A stretch of 64,000 nt of DNA from Entoloma clypeatum. Its lineage: Eukaryota; Basidiomycota; Agaricomycetes; Agaricales; Entolomataceae. Location of the stretch: NCBI GenBank assembly GCA_963565915.1, contig OY751488.1, positions 5,084,001 to 5,148,000 of the forward strand, read 5' to 3'. The position numbers and the translations under genes are program-made. This document shows positions 27,261 through 35,650 of the stretch, piece after piece (positions within the stretch are counted from its first letter, which is position 1; the number at the start of each line of letters is the position of its first letter). The notes under the pieces were generated by a model. It was not told the DNA's origin. It did no database searches and was given only the letters and a program-made list of their open reading frames with translations.

Positions 27261-30200
27261 CTAGATCTCGACTTCCAGGCGAGATATGATGTTGTCCGGG
27301 GTGTCCGTGAAATTCTCATATGGTTTAAATTTTAATCCTTCAAAGATTTTTGCACGTAAGCGCCGGGGTGCATTTGGATTTAATTTAAAGAAGTCCTCCA
27401 CTGCTTCCTTGGCAAGTTCCAGGTGATCCTCAGGTTCCCACATGTTGTGGTTCTGAGTCAGACCCTCCCATTGTACCAGATACTCCAACTTCCCTCTCTT
27501 TATTCTTGAGTCGATAGCTTTAGACACCTCATGTTTCTCTTCTCCATTGATTACAATGGGGTTTGGCGCTCGTGTTGTTTGAGATTTATATACAGGTTCC
27601 TTGAATAATTGAACCCACAATATGTTTATTACCAGGTGAATTTTCCACAACTTTGGCAATTTAAGTTCCACAGCGTGTGACAAAATGATTTTGGTTATTG
27701 TATAGGGTCCAATCCATCGTTCAGCAAGTTTCTTTAAGGGTCGGTTCAACTTCAGGTCTTTAGTCAATAACCAAACTTTGTCGCCAACTTTGTAAACTGG
27801 TGCATCACCCCATTTCAGGTTCGCATACCTCCATCTCTTCTCGTGCTTTTACTAGCGCCGCTTTTGCCTCCTCATGGATTTTCTTCATTTGCTCTGCGAA
27901 TTCTTTGGCCGGTTCTGACCTTTCTGCCCTCCAAGGTTCTACGCTCATTCTAGGGTTAAACCCATAATTCACATAGAACGGTGAAAACTGAGTTGCCATG
28001 TGGATTTTATTATTATAGGCAAATTCTGCCATTGCCATCCATTCGGACCAATCTGTTTGCCAATGGGAGATAAAGGATCTTAGATACTGTTCCAATTCCT
28101 GGTTGATGCGTTCCGTCTGTCCGTCTGTCTGCGGATGATACACCCTTGATAATTTAGTTGTAATCCCCAATTTTTTATTTAGTTCCTTCATAAATATTGC
28201 CACAAATTGTGGTCCGCGATCTGATGTTAACAATTCTGGAAGGCCGTGAAGTTTCTAGACTTCATCCCAATATAATTTAGCTGATCCTTCTGCTGAGACT
28301 TCATCACATGTTTTGATAAAGTGTGATTGCTTAGTGGATCTGCAAGCCACAACTAATACCATGTTGTACCCCTGAGCTTCTGGGAGTCCTACAATAAAAT
28401 CTTTGTTGCACTTTCGTCATGATCTTCGGAGACTGCCGACTGAACCTGAATGTGGCCGTGGGAATGAGAAACAGACAGACCCATGAAAAGTCATCCCTGC
28501 GGGAGTGATCCCCTGGGATAGCAGTATGTCGGCAGTCAGCTCATCGTAGCATAGCCACTGTTCCATCATAGGGAGTATGAGACGTAACCCATACATTATA
28601 CCTATAACCTGGCACATGATGGTCTCACTGTTAGGTTGCATCCAAAAATAGATAGTGGGGATCTGCCATCACGGAGTGTTAGGGTAGCGGTTAAGCCCTC
28701 TGATGAGCCCCTTCGCAAGGGCAGAACACCAAAGACCCCACTCTCTGGCTTTCTCATGGCTCGTGCCTCGCGAGGGTTCAATCCTCAGAGCACCACATCT
28801 GCCGTAACATGTTTCCATGGTCCTGCATGTTCCATGTTTGCTTTTAATTTACCGGCTAGCAGTTGAGGCACGTTTTTTGATCGTTGACATCCCCTCGACA
28901 TATGCTTTGACCATGTTTGTGATTCCAGGCCACCAATAATTACGTGTAACCAATTCCAGGGTTTTCCATTGCCCCGGATGTCCTGCGACCGGATTGTCAT
29001 GATGTAATTTAATAATTTCCACCCTGAGTTCCTGATCCTTTGGAACATAAACCTTTCCTCTGTGCAACCATAGACCCTGCTCCTCATGCCATTCCTCTGC
29101 TCGTAATGTTTTTGTGTTTGTTTTCTTTAATTCTTCCACCGCTTTGAGCACTTGCTCATCAAACTCTTTTGCATCCCTGATGTGTTTCAATAGTTTAGTT
29201 TCTTCTCCATCAATAAGTAGATGTCCCCGATCCATTGCACGCAAGTGGAAATATTCAGGTTTCAATAGAGTTACATCCTCATTGTCATTTTCCACCCCCT
29301 TTCTATGGTCGACTCTTCTCAAAAGAGTGTCCGCCTTCCCCATTGAAGTTCCTGCCTTGTGTATTAATTTAAAGTTGAAACATGTTAGATACAACGCCCA
29401 ACGTGCTTGTCTGCGATTAAGCTTTCGACCCTGCATGAAGTACTCAAGGTTTTTATGATCGGTCCAGATCTCGACCTCATGTTTGGCTCCTTCAAGGTGG
29501 TGTCTCCATGCTTCCAGCACTTGAATTATGCTCAGCATTTCTTTATCGTGTACATCATAATTTTGTTCCACGTTGTTTAATCCTTTAGATAGAAAGGCAC
29601 ATGGCCTCCATTTCCCATCCTCACATTCCATAGATAGAATCACTCCTGTGGCGAAGTCCGATGCATCTGATTCTACTCTTAACTTCCGATCCGGATTGGG
29701 AGATACCAATATGGGTGCTTCCGTAAATAGTTTCTTTAGTGCGTCAAATGCTTCCTCCTGTTCCATACTCCATTTCCATACCATGTCCTTCCTTGTTAAC
29801 TTATGTAATGGTCTGGCCACTTTAGAGAAGTCCTTGACAAATCTCCAATAGAAATTGGCGAGTCCAAGGAATGATTGTACTTCCTTGACCTTAGTCGGTG
29901 TCGGCCATTGTTTGATGGTGTTCCCAATAATTAATCCCAAGAACTCTATTTCATCTCTATCAAAGAAACATTTTTCTGGCTTCAAGAATAAATCGTTTTC
30001 TCATAATCTTTTCAAAACTTCTTCCACTATGGCGTCATGTCCTTCCTTTCCTTCTGTCGCCACCAATATATCATCGATATAAAAAACCATGTATCCCTGG
30101 TCGATCAAGTCCCTAAATATATCGTTCACCATGGTCTGGAACGTGCTTGGGGAATTATTCAACCCAAAAAACATGACTGTTGGTTCAAAACTCCATCAGG

Positions 30201-31465
30201 GGTCATGAATGCCACTTTCCACTCGTCTCCCTCCTTGATGCGCACATTGTTGTACCCCCATCTGAGATCCATCTTGGTGAACCTTTTCTTCCCTTTTAAC
30301 TTATCGATCAACTCCGGAATTAACAGGAGCGGATAATTATTTTGAACCGTCCAGCTATTAATATATTGGTAATCCTGTACCATTTGTTTTTTTCCATCTT
30401 TTTTGGGTATAAAGAACACCGGCGAGGTTTGTGATGACTTGGTAGGTCTGATATATCCTTTACATAATTGCTCATTCACAAACTCAGATACTTCTTTCCT
30501 TTCTTCCGGTGACAGCAGGTAAACCTTAGCCTTCTTTGGGACAAAATCAGGCTTTAAGTCTATGGCGTGATCCCATGGTTTCCGAATCAGTAATCTTTCC
30601 AATGCCTTTTTCTCAAAGACAGATAAATATGGGTGGTATTTACGAGGCACTTTCTGCTCTGCGGATTTCTCTTGCATAGGTTCTGTCTTTGCTCCTCTGA
30701 TCATATGAATAACTTCCTCTGGTATACTTCCTTCGTCCACGTCCATGGCTTCAATAATTCTTCCTCCCCATTTGGCTCTAGCCATTTTCTGTAAGTAGTG
30801 CATTCTACGCATTCCACATTCTTCTGGACATCGTGATAGTTTGACATTCCCCGTTTTAACCAGGTGTGTCCCACAATAATTTTAGCTTTCCCTAAGTTAT
30901 ACGCCTCGAACACCGCTATTTCCACATGCCCCTTGTGTCGCATAGCCAGAACTGCTTCATGAGTGATTGAGCCTCTTTGGTTAAGCATGCCATCCACATT
31001 GTACACCTGAATAGGAAATGGTAGTTCCCTTAATTTAATGTTGTTTTTCTTGGCAAAGTCCACATCAATGAACATTCCTGTCGCCCCTGAGTCCAATAAA
31101 GCTTCAACATCGAAAGTTTGTTTGTCCTGCAGTGTTTCCAGCATGATCTTCATCATGAGCTCCTTTTCCAAAGAAGTTGATCTAATAAATGATGGTTCCC
31201 CCATTGAGTCTGTTTGCCTATTTAAGTTATCTGATTCATCTGAACAGGGAATTAAGCACTTGTCCATAAGGGCCGAACCAAGCCTTGTTTCCAAGGACTG
31301 CCCAATGATATAATTTACAAGCATATCTAAGTCTGATTCATCTTTTCTTGGTTTGTCTCTCCTAGGTTTATCTAATAGGTTTTTATTGTATGTAACTGCT
31401 GCGTCCGAAAGTTTCTGAAACCATGATTTTACAGTGTCCTTATGTATATAAGAGTCTATAGGCAA
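27261..31465 (-). pseudogene. gypsy-3 pol, multiply broken
   Basis: In order on the minus strand: protease ALLDSGATGMFI (about 31100), RT start TKMDLRWGYNNVRI (about 30250), YIDD (about 30075), RNase H from VESDASDF (about 29680), TDHKNLEYF, the HHCC domain up to about 28860, the integrase core in two halves split by foreign DNA (28407-28795), and a chromodomain (KHEVSKAIDSRIKRGKLEY to MWEPEDHLELAKE, about 27550-27400). Breaks include a frameshift near 30701-30812, a TGA at 30003-30001 at an Arg position of gypsy-2, and a TAG near 28256 where gypsy-2 has Trp. Confidence 0.88.
28407..28795. other. foreign insert in the gypsy-3 integrase core
   Basis: The Gypsy frame stops after WKHVTAD and resumes at KDFIVGLPEAQGY. 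About 390 bp between them is unrelated. On the + strand it holds a D-arm-like stretch (GTAGCGGTTAAGC, about 28685), a perfect hairpin CCCTTCGCAAGGG (about 28714) and a box-B-like GGTTCAATCC (about 28777). This suggests a tRNA-derived or Pol III-linked element, but I cannot fold it as a tRNA and see no target duplication. Confidence 0.4.
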
Positions 31466-31479
31466 TTGTTCGTAACAAT

Positions 31480-32205
31480 TTGTCAGAGCCAGCGGGGGAA
31501 TTACTGGTTGACGTTCACAAAACCCTGCTGCCCTGCAGCTTGTCCATTGGGATTCAGCGCAGGTGCGCTATTCACACCCATTTGTCCATTTGTGGCTTGA
31601 CGCCTTGCCGTTATGTGTCGTACAATCTCTTCTTCTTTGTGTTCATCAATCTGTTTGATTATTGCCGCTTGCACCCTGTGCTGCGGCTGCCTGCAATCTC
31701 GGGCAAAATGCCCCTGTCCACCACAGTTATAGCCGTTACCAGGAGCTTGTTGCTGGTTCCTGTCAATGTTCATCGCATTTGGATCCCACCATTGTTGCTG
31801 CTGACCGTTTTGCTGGGGACGGTACCCCCCATTCTGTTGTTGCCCAAAGGGCCTTCCGAAATTATTCTGGCCTTGCGGCCGCGGTGCTTGCTGATTCTGA
31901 GGGTGATTTCCCCATTGGTTCCCTTGTCTTTGAGGTCCCTGCCTCATTCCTTGTCTCATGGCATAATTCTCTTCAGCCCTTCCAATGGCTGAGATTTCTT
32001 CGACAGTTTCCTGCATGGTGTCCTGACGTCTTCCTTGCTAAAACAATTGCTGTATGATTGAGTCCCAGGCATTTCTCTCCAGTAATGAAATCCCATGATG
32101 ATCCTCAATTTTCCCTTTGATCACCAGTGTTCCAAACTGTGTGATCCAATCGTCTGTTTATGATGGTGTTTTGACGGGGGGAGGTGTTTTGGTTTGAACA
32201 ATAGT
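31480..32205 (-). pseudogene. gypsy-3 gag remnant
   Basis: The frame reads DDWITQFGTLVIKGKIEDHH, a stop, then QETVEEISAIGRAEENYAM, a Gln/Pro/Asn-rich stretch and a damaged zinc knuckle (GYNCGGQGHFARDC) in which the first Cys is replaced by Gly. Two or more in-frame stops precede ATG 32016. The N-terminal part is gone. Confidence 0.7.
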
Positions 32206-32745
32206 ACCTTATGTCAGGCATGCAACCCTGTTCTGACGCTTAGGCGAAAAAAAAAAAAATCTGAAAAGAAAACCCAAAGAACGATCTGTCTACCCAGGCA
32301 GTCGGGATGCCCGAATAGAGGAAGATCTGGGAAAGATGAAGTCCACACGATCAATACCCCTACGCGTGCTGGACTGGTCGAATCGAGATGTCGAGGAGTC
32401 GGGGGTTGGAACACCTTTTGCGAACTAGACGTGTACAGTCTTCTCTTCCAAACTGTCACACGTGCCAGCAACTTCCCCAAGGGTTAGATGTGTTGGCCTT
32501 TGGTCACCTCAACACAGGACGGGCTCAACATTTCCCTGTGTGTCTCGAACGGCAATGCTATTTATAATGGGTGTACCGAGTGTTTCTCTTCTTATCCCTG
32601 AAGTCTGGGAGGTCCCCCTTGACGCTAGGGTCCGCGTGTAATAACGAAGTGCGACTTTTAACGCAAAAGTGCTAAACGGCAGGGATAGTGATGATGGAGT
32701 AGAAAGTGTGTGTTTGGGCAGGCGAGTAGAAAGAGCTTATTCTTC
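32206..32745 (-). other. leader region of gypsy-3, no gene seen
   Basis: Between the gag remnant and the 5' LTR. It has an A13 run near 32248 and no coding signal I trust. The bases next to the LTR do not look like a known primer binding site. Confidence 0.4.
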
Positions 32746-33063
32746 TGTTGAGGCGACGCTAAGTCAAACGACGTTGCGAGCCCAAACTTGGGAACGAAGT
32801 GGAGAAGTGATAAGAGAACTGTATTGCCAAGAGACCCAGCGGGAATCTCAAGAGAACAAGCTATTGAATACAAGTGAAAGTACCCTACTTATATATGTAA
32901 ATACCATGAGGCTGCGTTGAGGCAGCGTCATGCTGTGTGACTCCGGATCCTTCACATCCTGCTGCGTGCTAATGATAAGATGTCGTCATGTATGACACGA
33001 TGTAGATAAGATAAGATCGAGATAAGATAAGATAAAGTGAAAAGTGAAAATATGATCATAACA
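32746..33063 (-). repeat. 5' LTR of gypsy-3
   Basis: 318 bp. On the minus strand it begins TGTTATGATC and ends CCTCAACA, with a GATAAGATAAG repeat block near 33006-33036 and a TATATATG-like box near 32890. Confidence 0.75.
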
Positions 33064-33355
33064 CCATCACATAGTGATGTTCAGGTGTGACAGGCTATGA
33101 GGGTTTGCTGATGAGTCTTTTTTTGGCTCTCGAACCTGGTTTGAACCCGAACCGGACCTGTGGATCCGAACACCGCATAGCATGACAAACCCCATTTTTT
33201 CACCTTGCTCCCAACTGCATTTAACCACTGGAATATGTTAATACAATGTATTAGATGTCATCTCTCAAGTTTGGTGTGAACAGAGCAAAAAATGAGCAAG
33301 ATATTGGAGGTTGACGAAAGATGGGTCCGGCCAATGGTTGGGTCGCTGATAGTAC
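33064..33355. other. no gene recognised
   Basis: Flank between gypsy-3 and the first MITE. It includes a Pro/Arg-like CGAACC... stretch near 33133-33170 that may be a transposon end, without proof. Confidence 0.3.
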
Positions 33356-33564
33356 TGTAGCATTTCAATCAATTCGTCGGTCACGCGAATTCGGCACGCG
33401 GGATTTCCAAAAATGGCACGGAGAAATTGCCAAAAATGGCACCGAAAATGACGAAGATCGGTCACTTGAGTCGACGTCACGGAAATTTTCGGCCGCGACG
33501 AAATCAAAATTTCGTGGCACCGTGTCACGCGTCACAGGCCCGACGAATTGATTGAAATGCTACA
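33356..33564. mobile_element. MITE-1: 209-bp element with 25-bp perfect inverted repeats
   Basis: Positions 33356-33380 and 33540-33564 are exact inverted repeats (TGTAGCATTTCAATC... ). With one mismatched base more on each side the element is bounded by TA on both sides (33353-33354 and 33566-33567), the signature of Tc1/mariner-like elements. It has no coding capacity. Inside, CCAAAAATGGCAC occurs twice (about 33407 and 33432). The duplicated segment at 35215-35235 has the matching site without it. Confidence 0.88.
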
Positions 33565-33690
33565 ATATCCCAGCAACTTACCACATTCATAATCTTCCCG
33601 AGGTTGATCCATCCGATTCGAATTCGGTGTGGCCCTGTGTGTGGCTTGATTTGCAATTGAAGTCTGAGGGTATTGAAGATTACATGTAGT

Positions 33691-33957
33691 TAGTGATTGC
33701 CAGGGGTTTCGAAACCCGCTCGGGTCGCGGGTGCGGGTGCGGATTTCGGGTGGGTCCCCCAATAAATCCGTTGGGTGTTGGACGGGTTTCGCGACTCGGG
33801 TCACACTCCCCATTTCCGTTCTAGCAGCCTGTGAATCCCCGTAGACGCCAAACCCGTCCATACCCGTGGGAACCCCGTGTACATGGGTGTGGGTTTTGGC
33901 GGGTACGGGTACGGATTGAACCAAAGGTACCCGGGGGTTACCCGTGGCATTCACTAC
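33691..33957. mobile_element. MITE-2: 267-bp hAT-like non-autonomous element
   Basis: Ends TAGTGATTGCCAGGGGT and, inverted, TAGTGAATGCCACGGGT form imperfect inverted repeats. They are flanked by an identical 8-bp duplication CATGTAGT (33683-33690, 33958-33965), the size made by hAT transposases. The interior is rich in CGGGT/ACCCG words. Unit C (about 35305-35320) has the same locus with a single TATGTAGT and no insert, a natural empty site. Confidence 0.88.
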
Positions 33958-33964
33958 ATGTAGT

Positions 33965-33970
33965 ATAAGA
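33965..33970 (+). promoter_or_regulatory. TATA box of the knottin-like gene
   Basis: TATAAG stands 71 bp before ATG 34041 and is kept in unit C (near 35321). The right target duplication of MITE-2 touches it, so the MITE moved all upstream promoter sequence 275 bp away. Confidence 0.5.
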
Positions 33971-34040
33971 TCCTGGTCTTGATTCAGCACACCCCCTCGT
34001 TCCGCACTCAGTCGAAAAAACTCAAGCATCAATATCAGTA

Positions 34041-34490
34041 ATGTCCATTGGCCGCATCCTCACCTTTTCTATCACAATGTTTTCTATCACCCTGTTATTT
34101 TGGAGGGTCTGCGCGACTCCTGCTGGGGACGGGACCAGGACTGGGAATGCCCCAAGTCGTGACGTGGAACAAAGCTGTGTAGAAGAAGACCTTCCTTGTA
34201 ACGACACGGGCCGCTGGTCACTCAAATGCTGCAGTGGTTTGAAATGCATGCCTAATATGGGTCTGGAGACGACTTCGCGGAAGATAAATTTAGAAATGGT
34301 AAGTTATCACATTGACAAAAGTTTTGCTTGAACTCAGGATGATGTCGCATATAGTGGTGCCAAAAGAAAAAACTACTTTAGAGGGACGGAATGTGTGGGC
34401 CATAACGATGGCGACGGGGGCTGTGTTGGATATGAGGAGGAGGCCTTCACGTGGCACTGGGTCCTGGCTGGTCCAATCCACACAGTTTGA
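34041..34490 (+). CDS. small secreted cysteine-rich protein, knottin-like spacing
   Basis: Exons 34041-34298 and 34338-34490 (intron GTAAGT...CTCAG, only 39 bp) give 136 residues. If the intron is retained, translation ends at 34331 with 96 residues. Residues 1-25 form a signal peptide with a hydrophobic core. The mature part has C46, C53, C63, C64, C69, then C105 and C115: C-x6-C-x9-CC-x4-C, the front half of an inhibitor-cystine-knot pattern. The C-terminal exon is acidic and aromatic. Such proteins are secreted effectors, antimicrobial peptides or of unknown role in fungi; the sequence does not tell which. It is the only copy of three with an intact start and core. Confidence 0.6.
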
Positions 34491-34607
34491 ACGGCACAGA
34501 GCTCCTCCTCACGCCGGTCCGACAAATAGAACTGCACCTGTCCGTGTGGGTCGTCCTTCCCTTCTCGTCCCGCACTCAGTCAAAAACCGAAGTACCGACA
34601 TTAAACA

Positions 34608-34807
34608 ATGCACCTTGGCCGAATCCTCATCTTTTCCATCACCTTCAGTCGCAACATCGTGGCTGGCAACCCGCCCTGTATGACCCTTTTAAAGTTCATC
34701 AAGGCCCCAAATGCTGCGGGAAAATGAAATGCATACCTGATATGCCCGGCCCGTCAAAGTCTGCTAAACTGATTACAATAGACATCCAAGCCCGTCGGCT
34801 GTCCTGA
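34608..34807 (+). pseudogene. second copy of the cysteine-rich gene, frameshifted
   Basis: ATG 34608 opens a signal-peptide-like stretch (MHLGRILIFSITF) related to the first copy. The core with KCCGKMKC lies in another frame (up to 34807), so a frameshift separates them. The first two core cysteines are missing. Confidence 0.6.
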
Positions 34808-35215
34808 GGACTGGAATGTCGACGATTAATTCTAAAAAAAAGTGTAATAATGCCGTAGTATGATTACAATAGCATCGCTGAGCGTTGCAACCAAAAAAAT
34901 TGGGTCCTGAGTTTTTAGTGTGAAAAATAACTCACATGGGGGATCCCGAAGGGTTCAGTGTGAGATAGAACCTCCGTATTCATGGCACATGCCAAAAACG
35001 TTATGGCCCCAGGTTGGCCCTCGCCATGCTGTCCACTGGCAGGACGCCGTGACGTGAACCTGGTCCGTGGTAGACACAACCCCATCGAGCCGTCTGATCT
35101 CCCAGCCACTTACTATACCGAGGTGGACAACCGGCGCCCGGCACCCGGCACCCGCCCACGCTGAGGGGCATAGGAATGGTTTGAGTAAAGATGTTGTAAG
35201 TGTAATACTGGCCCG
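34808..35215. other. no gene recognised
   Basis: Spacer inside the duplicated region, with a GC-rich stretch near 35130-35160. No coding signal. Confidence 0.4.
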
Positions 35216-35387
35216 TTCGATATCCCAGCAACTTACGACATTCAATATCCCGAAGTTGATCGATTCGATTCGAATTCGTGGCTTGATTTGGAATCGAAGT
35301 GAGTTATGTAGTATAAGAAGGAGGGTGTGGCTTGTCCTGGTGTTCAGCACAACGCAGTGTACCCACTCGTTCCGCACTCAGTCGAAA

Positions 35388-35553
35388 AGGATATCCTTTG
35401 GCCGCATCTTATCGCCCTGTTTTTGACCTGGTGCCAAAAGGACAGGACTTACTTATTAGATGTAACGATTTAAGTGATGATAACGATGGCGACGGGGGCT
35501 GTGTCACTGTTGAGGACACAGTTTGGCTGCTGGTATTTCCAGATGTCGTTTGA
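35388..35553 (+). pseudogene. third copy of the cysteine-rich gene, start codon lost
   Basis: The position of the first copy's ATG reads ATA here (before CCTTTGGCCGCATC). The signal peptide and CC core are gone, but the C-terminal exon is still recognisable (DNDGDGGCV). It runs into the 5' region of the next gene. Confidence 0.55.
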
Positions 35554-35650
35554 ACGACACAAACCACTTCCAGCTCCTCCTGACGCTGGTCCGGCAAATA
35601 GCACAGGACCTATCCCTGCCCATCACCTCAAGTCCTCCCATGTTTCAGCC

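Larger units (their letters stand above)
26973..33063 (-). mobile_element. gypsy-3: decayed Ty3/Gypsy chromovirus
   Basis: LTR-like ends 26973-27252 and 32746-33063 share most of their length (TGTTGAGGCG, AAGTCAAACGAC, CAAGAGACCCAGC blocks). Between them lie gag, protease, RT, RNase H, integrase and chromodomain remains on the minus strand with many breaks. The flanking five bases do not match (AGCTT before, CCATC after). It is the oldest LTR element here by its decay. Confidence 0.85.
33565..35630 (+). repeat. threefold duplicated segment carrying the knottin-like gene
   Basis: Three related units: A (33565-about 34555), B (about 34556-35215) and C (35216-about 35630). Shared landmarks are ATCCCAGCAACTTAC (33568, 35223), GATTCGAATTCG (33614, 35264), CCGCACTCAGTC (34001, 34571, 35371), CTTGGCCG/TTGGCCGCATC (34048, 34614, 35397) and GATGGCGACGGGGGCTGTG (34408, 35485). 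Units differ by many substitutions and indels, so the duplications are not recent. Confidence 0.8.

Noticed and set aside
28675..28800. Functional tRNA gene on the plus strand
   Set aside because: The T-stem does not pair and no 5' acceptor matches GAGCACC; kept only as an unidentified insert.
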